A stretch of DNA of 64,000 nt from Listeria costaricensis (lineage in GTDB: Bacteria; Bacillota; Bacilli; Lactobacillales; Listeriaceae). The translations under genes and the position numbers were made by a program. Positions 57,353 through 64,000 of this stretch are shown here, piece after piece; the first letter of the stretch is position 1, and each line of letters opens with the position of its first letter. The stretch is from the NCBI RefSeq assembly GCF_900183385.1, contig NZ_FXUT01000008.1, positions 157,487 through 221,486 of the forward strand. The letters are read 5' to 3'. The notes under the pieces were generated by a model. The model saw only the letters and a program-made list of their open reading frames with translations. It was not told the origin of the DNA and made no database searches.

Positions 57353-57408
57353 TTGAAATGAAGGGATAAAAATACTATTATATAGTGTGTAAGTGGAGAA
57401 CTTCACTT
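57353..57408 (+). promoter_or_regulatory. Promoter and leader hairpin of ndh
   Basis: TTGAAA (57353-57358), 17 bases, TATTAT (57376-57381). An 8-bp hairpin AAGTGGAG/CTTCACTT (57391-57408, loop AA) would lie at the very 5' end of the transcript and could stabilise the mRNA. The stretch 57023-57352 contains no gene or motif that I could support. Confidence 0.72.
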
Positions 57409-57512
57409 ATTTCGTAGGTTATTAGCGCAATCTACATAGTTGTAATGAAGCAGATTTTATTGCAAGCATGTTTGTGAGAAAAAATATAAAGGGAAAGTAG
57501 ATGTGATGACAG

Positions 57513-58721
57513 ATGAGTAAACCAAAAGTTGTCATTCTTGGTGCAGGTTACGGTGGTTTAAAAACACTCAAAAAATTACAGCAGGCGAATCTGAATGCAG
57601 AATTTGTGCTCGTCAATAAGAATGACTATCACCATGAAACGACTTGGCTGCATGAGGCGGCTGCGGGAACTTTAGAACCGGAAAAACTGATTTATCCGAT
57701 CTCAAAAGTTGTAAATCCAGCCCAAACGACCTTTATCCAAGATATCGTGGAAAAAATCAATAAGGATGAAAAAACGGTCACACTCGCACAGGAAGGTGAA
57801 ATTTCCTATGACTATCTGCTGATTGGTCTGGGGTCTGAAGCTGAAACATTTGGGATTCAAGGCTTGAAAGAGTATGCTTTAACCATCACAAGCGTTGAAT
57901 CTGTGAAAAAAATCCGTGCTCATATCGAAGCACAATTTGCCAAATGGAAAACGGAACAAAAAGACGAACTTTTAACCATCATTGTGGGTGGTGCCGGCTT
58001 TACAGGGATTGAATTTCTGGGCGAGCTGACAAACCGCATTCCTGAGCTTGTCAAAACGTATGATGTACCTCGTGAAAAAGTTCGCATCGTTTGCATGGAA
58101 GCAGCGCCAAAAGTGTTGCCGCAGTTCGATGCCAAACTGGTCGATTATGGGGTCGGCATTCTTGAAGATCGTGGTGTGGAATTCTATGTCGGCAAACCAG
58201 TCAAGGAAGCTACGGCGAATGGTGTCAAATATGCGGAAGGCGAAGAAGTGAAAGAAATCAAAGCGGGAACGATCATCTGGGCAGCGGGAGTTCGCGGCAA
58301 CAGTGTGATCGAGGCATCTGGCTTTGAAGCAGGTCGCGGCCGCGTGAAAGTCAACAATAATTTGACCGTGCCGGGCAATGAGGAAATTCTGATTGTTGGT
58401 GACTGTTCGCTGATTATTAATCCAGCCAATGAACGGCCATATCCGCCAACTGCACAAATCGCAATGCAGCAGGCCGATGTAGCAGCGGTCAACTTGGCGA
58501 AACTGATCAAAGGGGAAACCGATCTGGTCGACTTTGTTTATCATGAAAAAGGAACCGTCTGCTCACTTGGCGACAACGATGCGATTGGGGTTGTTTTCGG
58601 CAAGAGCTTGAAAGGTTATCCGGCGAGCGTGATGAAAAAAGTCATCGATGACCGGGCGCTTCTGCAAATTGGCGGCCCTGGCGTTATGATGAATAAAGGC
58701 AAATTTAAATTTTATAAATAA
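57513..58721 (+). CDS. ndh: Type II NADH dehydrogenase (NADH:quinone oxidoreductase)
   Basis: 402 residues. FAD motif 'VVILGAGYGGLKTLKKLQ', 'YHHETTWLHEAAAGTLEP', NADH motif 'TIIVGGAGFTGIEFLGEL', 'LIVGDCSLIINPANERPYPP' near the FAD, and a C-terminal membrane-binding segment. Single-subunit, non-pumping respiratory entry point for NADH electrons; resembles YutJ/YumB-type enzymes, whose genes lie in the same yut/yum neighbourhood in Bacillus. Confidence 0.93.
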   Translation: MSKPKVVILGAGYGGLKTLKKLQQANLNAEFVLVNKNDYHHETTWLHEAAAGTLEPEKLIYPISKVVNPAQTTFIQDIVEKINKDEKTVTLAQEGEISYDYLLIGLGSEAETFGIQGLKEYALTITSVESVKKIRAHIEAQFAKWKTEQKDELLTIIVGGAGFTGIEFLGELTNRIPELVKTYDVPREKVRIVCMEAAPKVLPQFDAKLVDYGVGILEDRGVEFYVGKPVKEATANGVKYAEGEEVKEIKAGTIIWAAGVRGNSVIEASGFEAGRGRVKVNNNLTVPGNEEILIVGDCSLIINPANERPYPPTAQIAMQQADVAAVNLAKLIKGETDLVDFVYHEKGTVCSLGDNDAIGVVFGKSLKGYPASVMKKVIDDRALLQIGGPGVMMNKGKFKFYK

Positions 58722-58732
58722 GCAGTAAGCAG

Positions 58733-58770
58733 ACTTCCGAATGGTCAAGTGGACATTCGGAAGTTTTTTT
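58733..58770 (+). terminator. Terminator of ndh
   Basis: ACTTCCGAATG (58733-58743) pairs perfectly with CATTCGGAAGT (58754-58764), then a T run. Confidence 0.9.
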
Positions 58771-58791
58771 ATGGAAAAAATTAACCTTCTC

Positions 58792-58846
58792 CTTTAAATT
58801 TCTTTAAATTTTCTTGCTGAAAAATTCAAACTATTTTTTCTATAAT
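58792..58846 (+). promoter_or_regulatory. Promoter region of the van-like operon with tandem repeats
   Basis: TATAAT at 58841-58846 has no good -35 at the right distance. Upstream, CTTTAAATTT occurs twice in direct tandem (58792-58801 and 58802-58811), about 41-61 bases before the expected start. A weak -35 with 10-bp-spaced direct repeats is a layout used by OmpR/PhoB-type activators, the class to which VanR belongs. Confidence 0.5.
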
Positions 58847-58885
58847 GGTTCTATCCTAGTAAAAAAGGAAGAGGAGGATTTTGAA

Positions 58886-59920
58886 ATGAAAAAAGTGGCG
58901 GTTATTTTTGGTGGTAAATCGACTGAATATGAGGTCTCATTAAAATCAGCACGGGCAGTAATTGATGCACTCGATCATGAAAAATATCAAATTTTGCAAA
59001 TCTGCATCACGGAAAAAGGCGAGTGGCGGCTACTTTCGGGTGACTATGTGATTGACACAAGTAGTGAGCGCTGGCTTCGGGCGAGCACTCAGATCCAGCC
59101 GGTCATCTCGGAAACGAGCAAGGGTTTATATGACCGCGATCAGATGGAATTTCATGTGCCCGATCTAATTTTTCCTGTGATCCATGGGCAGCAGGGCGAG
59201 GACGGGATTCTGCAAGGTGTTCTTGAAATGATGGAGATTCCCTATATCGGCTGCGATATTACCAGCTCGGCGATCTGCTTCAATAAAAAACTGACCCATC
59301 AGCTGGCGGGCGTGAATGGCGTTCAGGCAACCCCGTCGATCACTTTGACCAAGCCAGAATTTCCAGAAGCATTTATCGATCAAAATGGCTATCCGGTTTT
59401 TGTCAAACCTTTACGAGGCGGCTCGTCGATTGGCATTTCAAAGGCGCAGACAAAGGAGGAGCTGATTTCGGCCATTGAAGAGGCGTTTCGCTATGACCGA
59501 ATCATCACCATTGAAAAAGCGGTCGAAGGGATTGAGGTTGGCTGCGGCATTTTGGAGCAGAATGGCGAGCGGATCATTGGCAGTGTGGACGAAATTGAAC
59601 TGCAGTCTGGGTTCTTTGACTACCACGAAAAGTATCATCTTGAACAAGCGGAAATTCATCAGCCGGCACGCGTGGCAGATGAGGTGAAAAGACAGGTGGC
59701 AGAAATGGCCGAACGACTTTTTGTCGCATTTGGCTGTCAGGATTTGGCACGGATCGACTTTTTCATTGACCGGACTGGGGCGATCTATTTGAATGAAATC
59801 AATACCATGCCAGGCTTTACCGGGCAGTCGCGTTTCCCACGCATGTTTGCTGAGCTGGGGATTGATTATGCGGCATTGATCGAGATTCTACTGCAAAATC
59901 ACCTGAGGAGTGAGGAATGA
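58886..59920 (+). CDS. VanC/E/G-type D-Ala--D-Ser ligase
   Basis: 344 residues from the ATG at 58886 (AAGAGGAGG upstream; the frame extends 72 bases further without a site). ATP-grasp ligase. Features shared with VanC/VanE/VanG rather than housekeeping Ddl: 'FGGKSTEYEVSLKSA' (Tyr where Ddl has His), 'EKAVEGIEVGCGIL', and the substrate loop 'SGFFDYHEKYHL' (243-252) in place of the Ddl FYDY-type loop; then 'DLARIDFFIDRTGAIYLNEI' and 'NTMPGFTGQSRFP'. It would join D-Ala to D-Ser (less likely D-Ala), lowering vancomycin affinity of the precursor. Overlaps the VanXY-type gene by four bases. Confidence 0.85.
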   Translation: MKKVAVIFGGKSTEYEVSLKSARAVIDALDHEKYQILQICITEKGEWRLLSGDYVIDTSSERWLRASTQIQPVISETSKGLYDRDQMEFHVPDLIFPVIHGQQGEDGILQGVLEMMEIPYIGCDITSSAICFNKKLTHQLAGVNGVQATPSITLTKPEFPEAFIDQNGYPVFVKPLRGGSSIGISKAQTKEELISAIEEAFRYDRIITIEKAVEGIEVGCGILEQNGERIIGSVDEIELQSGFFDYHEKYHLEQAEIHQPARVADEVKRQVAEMAERLFVAFGCQDLARIDFFIDRTGAIYLNEINTMPGFTGQSRFPRMFAELGIDYAALIEILLQNHLRSEE

Positions 59921-60477
59921 TGAAGGATTATCTGGTGCTTGTTAATGCTGAATCACCGCTACCATCAAACTACAGCCCGGAACCGCTCAAACTGGTGGAT
60001 GCCTGGCAGGGAATTTTTCTGGAAAAACAGACGGCCGAAGCGCTCAGTGCTCTTTTGGCAAAAGTTGACCCGGACCACCTCATCCAAATTACGAGTGGCT
60101 TTCGGTCAATTCGTGAGCAAGTGGAGCTCTACCAAACGTCAATGGAGGAAAATGGTCTTGCCTATACGAATGCTTATGTGGCAAAGCCTTATTGCAGCGA
60201 ACATCATACGGGCTTAGCTGTGGACCTTAGCATAAAAAGTGGCGCAGTTGGTGAGATTGCACCGGACTTTCAGGATCATCCAGTCGTCGAAGCGTTTCTA
60301 AAGGAAATGGCAAATTTTGGGTTCATCATGCGCTATCTGCCGGACGAAAAGACTGAAATTACGGGAATCTCCCATGAGCCGTGGCATTTCCGGTATGTCG
60401 GACTGCCGCACAGCCAGCGGATCACAGAGGGTGGACTCGTGCTGGAAGAATATCTGGAAAAAGCGGTGATCCAATGA
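59917..60477 (+). CDS. VanXY-type D,D-dipeptidase/D,D-carboxypeptidase
   Basis: 186 residues, no signal peptide, so cytosolic like VanXY. Zinc site motif S-x-H-x-x-G-x-A-x-D as 'CSEHHTGLAVDL' (His96, Asp103) and 'EPWHFRYVGLPHSQ' (Glu154, His157). The latter and 'MEENGLAYTNAYVA', 'ANFGFIMRYLPDEKTEITGI' correspond closely to VanXYC as I remember it. It would remove D-Ala-D-Ala or terminal D-Ala from normal precursors so that only D-Ser-ended ones remain. Start is ATG at 59917 (or 59920), in the ligase stop region. Confidence 0.88.
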   Translation: MMKDYLVLVNAESPLPSNYSPEPLKLVDAWQGIFLEKQTAEALSALLAKVDPDHLIQITSGFRSIREQVELYQTSMEENGLAYTNAYVAKPYCSEHHTGLAVDLSIKSGAVGEIAPDFQDHPVVEAFLKEMANFGFIMRYLPDEKTEITGISHEPWHFRYVGLPHSQRITEGGLVLEEYLEKAVIQ

Positions 60478-62576
60478 GAGCCGCCAAGCAAGAGACCCAT
60501 TTGGCGATTGATGACTTTCGACTAGTTGCAGCCATCATGGTGATCGCCATTCATACATATCCATTTGCTTCTTTTTGGCAAACTGGCGACGATTTGATCA
60601 CACTGACGCTATTTCGTGTGGCGGTACCGTTCTTCTTTATGGTATCCGGTTATTATCTGCTCGGCCCCTATGCAAAGGCGCGAACCTATTTGAATGAGCG
60701 ACATTTGAAAGCTAAAACGCGGCAAATGCTCGTGCTGTATGGGCTGGTGACGCTGCTCTATCTGCCGCTTTCTGTCATGAATGGCAATTTGTCGCCAAGC
60801 ATGTCCTTGTCTGCCTTTTTGCAGGGCGCATTCTTAAACGGCTTTTTCTATCATCTCTGGTATTTTCCTTCGTGGATTTTGGGTCTTTGGATCAGTAAGA
60901 AAATGCTCGACTGGTGGGGGCTGAAGCGAGCGCTGATTGCTTCTGGCAGTTTATATGTGGCAGGAACGCTGATCGAAACGTACAACGGGATTTTGCACCA
61001 GATTCCAGTGCTTGGCGGAGTGGCTGATTTTATTTTGACAATTTTTGGGACTACACGTGACGGATTATTTTTAGCGCCATTATTCTTTTTATTAGGTGTG
61101 GTCTTTTACAGAAAGGCTCGGCTCGGTTTTGCCAAATATCTATGGCTGTTTGTCCCGCTTCTTCTGGCGGAGGGCTGGCTGGTGCATGCGTTCCAGTTTG
61201 CGAAACATGACGCGATGTACCTGATGCTACCGTTTGTAATGCTTGGCCTTTACGAATGGCTGCTGAGTCTTCGCGGACGCTATTTGAAAAATGTTCGCCC
61301 GTTGTCGCTCTACATGTACGTGATTCATCCTTGGTGGATCTATCTGTGCTATCTGGCAACGAAAATGGCGGGTACACAGCTGAATTCTATGGTTCAATTT
61401 GTGCTGATCGTCGTCTTGAGTTTCCTAAGTGCAGAGATTTATGTCAACTGGAAAAAGCCGAAGCTGAAAAAACGGCGGCGACGGGGCAATGGGAGACGCG
61501 CTGAAAAGGTTCTTCATTTGGACAATCTGACGGATAATCTCAGGCAGATTCAAGGACTTGCGCCACATTCGGAAGTTCTGGCCATTGTGAAGGCAAATGC
61601 GTATGGTCATGGCGACGTTGCCATCTCTCGACATTTGTTGGCACAAGGCGTGCGGTATTTTGCAGTGGCCACTTTGCAGGAAGCGATCGATTTGAGGAAG
61701 GCGGGCATTGGCGGGGAGATTTTGATTCTCGGCTATACGCCACCAAGTGAAGCCACTACGGTTCGTTACTATGACTGCATTCAAGCTGTTGTCAGTTACC
61801 AGCATGCCACCGAACTGGAAAAAGTTATCAAGGGGCAGCCGCTTCGTGTGCATTTGAAAATTGACACAGGGATGCATCGCCTAGGAATGGCAGCGGAAGA
61901 GACGGCTCCAATTGTCAGCTGCTACAAGGCGCCCCATCTGAAAGTGGAAGGAATTTTTTCGCATCTGGGTTCTGCGGACCGGTTGGATGCCCTTTCTGTC
62001 CGGCGCACTCGGCAGCAGATCGACCGCTTCGACAAGTTGCTTGCTTTTTTACGCAGGCAGGGAATCAAGCCGGGGCTGACCCATCTGCAAAGTAGTTACG
62101 GCGTTTTGAACTATCCGGAACTTCAGTACGACATGGTCAGAATTGGTATTTTTCTGTATGGCAGTCTAAGCGAAGTGGCTCAGCCGGGCAGTCGAACGTT
62201 GCCACTGAAACCGGTGCTGGAAATCAAAGCGACCCTAATCGACCAGAAACGCGTAGCAGCTGACGAGTGGATTGGTTACGGTGCCAATTTTCAAACAAAA
62301 AAAGCCACGAATATCGGTATTGCATCGATCGGCTATGCAGACGGAATTCCGCGTGAGCTTTCGCAAAAAGGGCTCCAAGTGAAAATTGGTCCTCAAATTT
62401 ATCCTGTGATCGGCAATATTTGTATGGACATGTTGATCATTGATCTTGGCGACCAGAAAATCGAGCCGCAGCAAACGGTCACCATTCTTTTCGAGCCGGA
62501 AAAGACGGCCAGCAAACTGACCACCATCACCAACGAACTTTTCAGCCGAATTGGTCCGCGCGTCGAATTGAAATAA
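60474..62576 (+). CDS. VanT-type membrane-bound serine (alanine) racemase
   Basis: 700 residues, VanT size. The first ~335 residues are an acyltransferase-3-like membrane domain with about ten spans ('IDDFRLVAAIMVIAIHTYPF', 'VPFFFMVSGYYLLG'); from ~345 a fold-type III PLP racemase follows: 'AIVKANAYGHGDVAI' with the PLP lysine at 373, 'DTGMHRLGM', 'SIGYADGIPREL' with the catalytic Tyr, and 'VIGNICMDMLIIDLG'. VanT makes D-Ser from L-Ser for the ligase, the membrane part probably helping L-Ser uptake. ATGA overlap with the VanXY-type gene. No vanR or vanS follows. Confidence 0.9.
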   Translation: MRAAKQETHLAIDDFRLVAAIMVIAIHTYPFASFWQTGDDLITLTLFRVAVPFFFMVSGYYLLGPYAKARTYLNERHLKAKTRQMLVLYGLVTLLYLPLSVMNGNLSPSMSLSAFLQGAFLNGFFYHLWYFPSWILGLWISKKMLDWWGLKRALIASGSLYVAGTLIETYNGILHQIPVLGGVADFILTIFGTTRDGLFLAPLFFLLGVVFYRKARLGFAKYLWLFVPLLLAEGWLVHAFQFAKHDAMYLMLPFVMLGLYEWLLSLRGRYLKNVRPLSLYMYVIHPWWIYLCYLATKMAGTQLNSMVQFVLIVVLSFLSAEIYVNWKKPKLKKRRRRGNGRRAEKVLHLDNLTDNLRQIQGLAPHSEVLAIVKANAYGHGDVAISRHLLAQGVRYFAVATLQEAIDLRKAGIGGEILILGYTPPSEATTVRYYDCIQAVVSYQHATELEKVIKGQPLRVHLKIDTGMHRLGMAAEETAPIVSCYKAPHLKVEGIFSHLGSADRLDALSVRRTRQQIDRFDKLLAFLRRQGIKPGLTHLQSSYGVLNYPELQYDMVRIGIFLYGSLSEVAQPGSRTLPLKPVLEIKATLIDQKRVAADEWIGYGANFQTKKATNIGIASIGYADGIPRELSQKGLQVKIGPQIYPVIGNICMDMLIIDLGDQKIEPQQTVTILFEPEKTASKLTTITNELFSRIGPRVELK

Positions 62577-62636
62577 AGTACGAGAAGAGCCCCCTGTCTG
62601 ATTCGATGGGAGGCCTTTCGTTAGGCACAAATAAAA

Positions 62637-62668
62637 CAACACCCCCGATACCCGAGAGTGTTGCGAAA
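62637..62668 (-). terminator. Terminator of yuiD
   Basis: CAACAC (62637-62642)/GTGTTG (62658-62663) with an inner CCCGA/CGGG region; minus-strand tail is TTTTATTT. No equally clear plus-strand terminator follows the racemase gene. Confidence 0.7.
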
Positions 62669-62670
62669 AG

Positions 62671-63153
62671 TCAAAGTGCGCCCATCAGATAGGCCATGAT
62701 GAAACCAATCACGATCCCTGTCACGGCACCAAAGAACACTTCCATGGGTTTATGACCGAGCAGTTCTTTCAAATGTTTCGTTTTTACTTCCGTTTCCGGG
62801 TCAGTTAGTCCTTTGGCATGCTCAACGAATTCCTGAAAATCCTGAACGAGCTGATTGAGGACGACTGCATGTTCACCGGCTTGGCGTCTGACACCCGTTG
62901 CATCGAACATGACGATAATCCCGAAAACGACACTGATAGCGAAATAAGGAGAGTCCAGCCCATATTGAATGGCAAGGGTCGTCATCAAAGCTGTGACGGC
63001 AGCGGAATGGGAACTCGGCATACCGCCTGTTGAAAACATCAATCCTGGTTGAATTTTTCTAGAAACGATCAAATAAATCGGAACTTTGACAACTTGAGCA
63101 AAAACGATCGCCGTAATCGCAGCGACTAAGGGCAAATTAGTGAAAATGGACAT
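62671..63153 (-). CDS. yuiD: Divergent PAP2 family membrane protein (YuiD, DUF212)
   Basis: 160 residues from the ATG at 63153 (GGAGAG seven bases upstream). 'FAQVVKVPIYLIVSRKIQPG', 'STGGMPSSHSAAVTALMTTL' and 'FDATGVRRQAGEHAVVLNQL' are the DUF212/YuiD signature, a membrane-bound acid-phosphatase-like fold. Substrate unknown. Confidence 0.93.
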   Translation of the reverse strand: MSIFTNLPLVAAITAIVFAQVVKVPIYLIVSRKIQPGLMFSTGGMPSSHSAAVTALMTTLAIQYGLDSPYFAISVVFGIIVMFDATGVRRQAGEHAVVLNQLVQDFQEFVEHAKGLTDPETEVKTKHLKELLGHKPMEVFFGAVTGIVIGFIMAYLMGAL

Positions 63154-63257
63154 GTCTATCTCTCCAGTCATTCGTGTTATGTCATTATTTTACCACAAAT
63201 CAGCGGATACAAACGTTGAAAATATGCTATGATGGAAAGAAAAGGAGGGATCGAAAC

Positions 63258-63629
63258 GTGGGTCTACAAGAAACGATCGGCATTCAAATTATTTCTGTTG
63301 AAAAAGGTCGAGCGGTCTGCGAGCTTGAAGTGACAGACAAAGTATTGCAGCCTTTCGGTTACCTGCATGGCGGAATTTCCGTGGCACTGGCTGAACACGC
63401 AGCAAGTCTTGGTGCCGCAAAATCGATTGAACCCGACCAAATTGTTTTCGGGCAGGAGATCAATGCGAACCATTTAGCTTCAAAACGTGATGGGAAAATC
63501 ACGGCTGTGGCGGAGGCAATCCACCTGGGCTCAGCCACACAGGTCTGGAAAATCGACATTCGCGATGAAAATGACCGCCTGATTTGCGTGAGCCGCGCAA
63601 CCATTGCGGTGCGAAAGAAGCGGAATTAA
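63258..63629 (+). CDS. Hotdog-fold thioesterase (PaaI/YuxO type)
   Basis: 123 residues from the GTG at 63258, with AAAGGAGGG eight bases before. 'VLQPFGYLHGGISVALAEHA' (the H-G-G and the catalytic acid) and 'QEINANHLASKRDGKITAVA' match PaaI/1,4-dihydroxy-2-naphthoyl-CoA-type thioesterases. It may serve menaquinone synthesis, though no men genes are adjacent. Confidence 0.88.
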   Translation: MGLQETIGIQIISVEKGRAVCELEVTDKVLQPFGYLHGGISVALAEHAASLGAAKSIEPDQIVFGQEINANHLASKRDGKITAVAEAIHLGSATQVWKIDIRDENDRLICVSRATIAVRKKRN

Positions 63630-63644
63630 TTAAAAAAAGATGAA

Positions 63645-63679
63645 ACAGATTTGCGCCGCGCCGCAGGTCTGTTTTTTTC
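63645..63679 (+). terminator. Terminator of the thioesterase gene
   Basis: ACAGATTTGCG (63645-63655) pairs with CGCAGGTCTGT (63662-63672, two wobbles), then seven T. Confidence 0.88.
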
Positions 63680-63823
63680 TGTCGACCGGAGCTCATGCGA
63701 ATTTAGCGGGAGGTCGACAGAAGTGCGGGAAGTGTTGTGTGGCAAGGGGAGAACGTGGGGGATAGCTTGGTGGGAATGGGAGGAAGGAGAGATTTTTGAG
63801 GAATTTATGATAGGTCGACAGAA
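63677..63823. repeat. Three copies of an 11-bp motif, one inverted, before the CRISPR array
   Basis: GGTCGACAGAA occurs at 63712-63722 and 63813-63823, and its exact inverse TTCTGTCGACC at 63677-63687. The first two form a perfect 11-bp inverted repeat with a 24-base centre. Purine-rich, non-coding DNA surrounds them (63680-63867); this region would include the CRISPR leader. Confidence 0.65.
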
Positions 63824-63867
63824 ACGAGGGTTTGAGGTAAGATGAGAGTAAGCGTTTGGATGAGCGG

Positions 63868-64000
63868 GTTTAAATACTTATTGTGAAATGTAAATTATTG
63901 TTTATACTCTTCGGTTTGGGCAAGGTCTTGAGTTTAAATACTTATTGTGAAATGTAAATTTTCTTGCAACGGCGGCTTAGTGCGCGATTTTGGAACAGGT
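63868..64000 (+). CRISPR. CRISPR array, continues past the right edge
   Basis: Two identical 28-base repeats at 63868-63895 and 63932-63959 (start GTTTAAATAC, end GTGAAATGTAAAT), spacer 63896-63931 (36 bases), second spacer from 63960. The last two bases of the window, GT at 63999-64000, could begin a third repeat. The repeat's 3' end, ATGTAAAT, is the usual 8-base crRNA tag of type I-B systems, which puts the direction of transcription on the plus strand and the leader to the left. The repeat is the same as in the mini-array at 23.6 kb. No cas gene is seen in the window. Confidence 0.87.

Noticed and set aside
58886..59920. Reading the ligase as the housekeeping D-Ala-D-Ala ligase
   Set aside because: The E-Y-E-V-S and F-F-D-Y-x-E-K-Y motifs and the coupled VanXY- and VanT-type genes fit the D-Ser ligases better; a housekeeping Ddl would not be expected in this company.
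63651..63845. 64-codon frame between the thioesterase and the CRISPR array
   Set aside because: It begins inside the terminator hairpin and its composition is that of purine-rich non-coding DNA.

Overview
The window looks like a chromosomal segment of a low-GC Gram-positive bacterium of the family Listeriaceae, most likely Listeria or a near relative (possibly the L. grayi side of the genus). The evidence is gene order and content: rpoN next to a cggR-gap-pgk-tpi-gpmI-eno glycolytic block, a quinate/shikimate (qui) locus with a divergent LysR gene, a second divergent prs gene, LPXTG and WxL surface proteins, and CRISPR repeats that resemble the Listeria rliB-type repeat. No rRNA, tRNA, phage genes or intact insertion sequence were seen.

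Layout. 1-10.4 kb: the end of a TcaA-like membrane protein, sigma-54, then the lower glycolysis genes under a recognisable CggR operator. 10.4-16.7 kb: small membrane protein, hydrolase, CdaR-type regulator, an unexplained array of ~56-bp tandem repeats, glycerate kinase and a leucine-rich LPXTG protein. 16.7-23.5 kb: MarR/MFS drug-efflux pair, an esterase homologue that has lost its catalytic serine, small conserved proteins and a malic/malolactic enzyme. 23.5-27 kb: a promoter-driven rliB-like orphan mini-CRISPR RNA, convergent with a four-gene operon encoding a double-cubane-cluster-type dehydratase, its ATP-dependent activase, a TudS-related desulfidase and an ECF transporter S component. 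27-30 kb: an NrtR-controlled NAD salvage operon (nrtR, nadR-like, pnuC) with two visible operators. 30-33 kb: CDF transporter, DUF896, LysR, an immunity-like protein and a type I toxin-antitoxin pair. 33-41 kb: qui locus (two MFS carriers, AroE-like dehydrogenase, ene-reductase-type flavoprotein, TIM-barrel dehydratase, LysR). 41-49.5 kb: prs paralogue, DUF72, a decayed LPXTG protein, DUF1634/TauE pair, the yunD-yutD-yutF group and a CBS/CorC membrane protein. 49.6-58.8 kb: WxL protein, the yuzB/yuzD/yutI/pgpA group with a structured small RNA between yuzD and yutI, a universal stress protein, a gene remnant, an SDR-like protein, ferredoxin-NADP reductase and type II NADH dehydrogenase. 58.8-64 kb: a three-gene van cluster, yuiD, a thioesterase, and the start of a second CRISPR array that runs off the right edge.

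How genes work together. The most striking unit is 58886-62576. A D-Ala-D-Ser-type ligase, a VanXY-type D,D-peptidase and a VanT-type membrane serine racemase overlap by four bases at each junction, in the gene order of VanC-type operons, but no vanR/vanS genes are visible. It would be expected to divert peptidoglycan precursors to D-Ala-D-Ser ends. The second candidate for a little-described system is the 23928-26942 operon, where an uptake component, a desulfidase-like enzyme and a low-potential double-cubane reductase pair suggest uptake and reductive processing of an unknown, possibly sulfur-containing, small molecule. The two CRISPR loci share one repeat type and no cas gene lies in the window.
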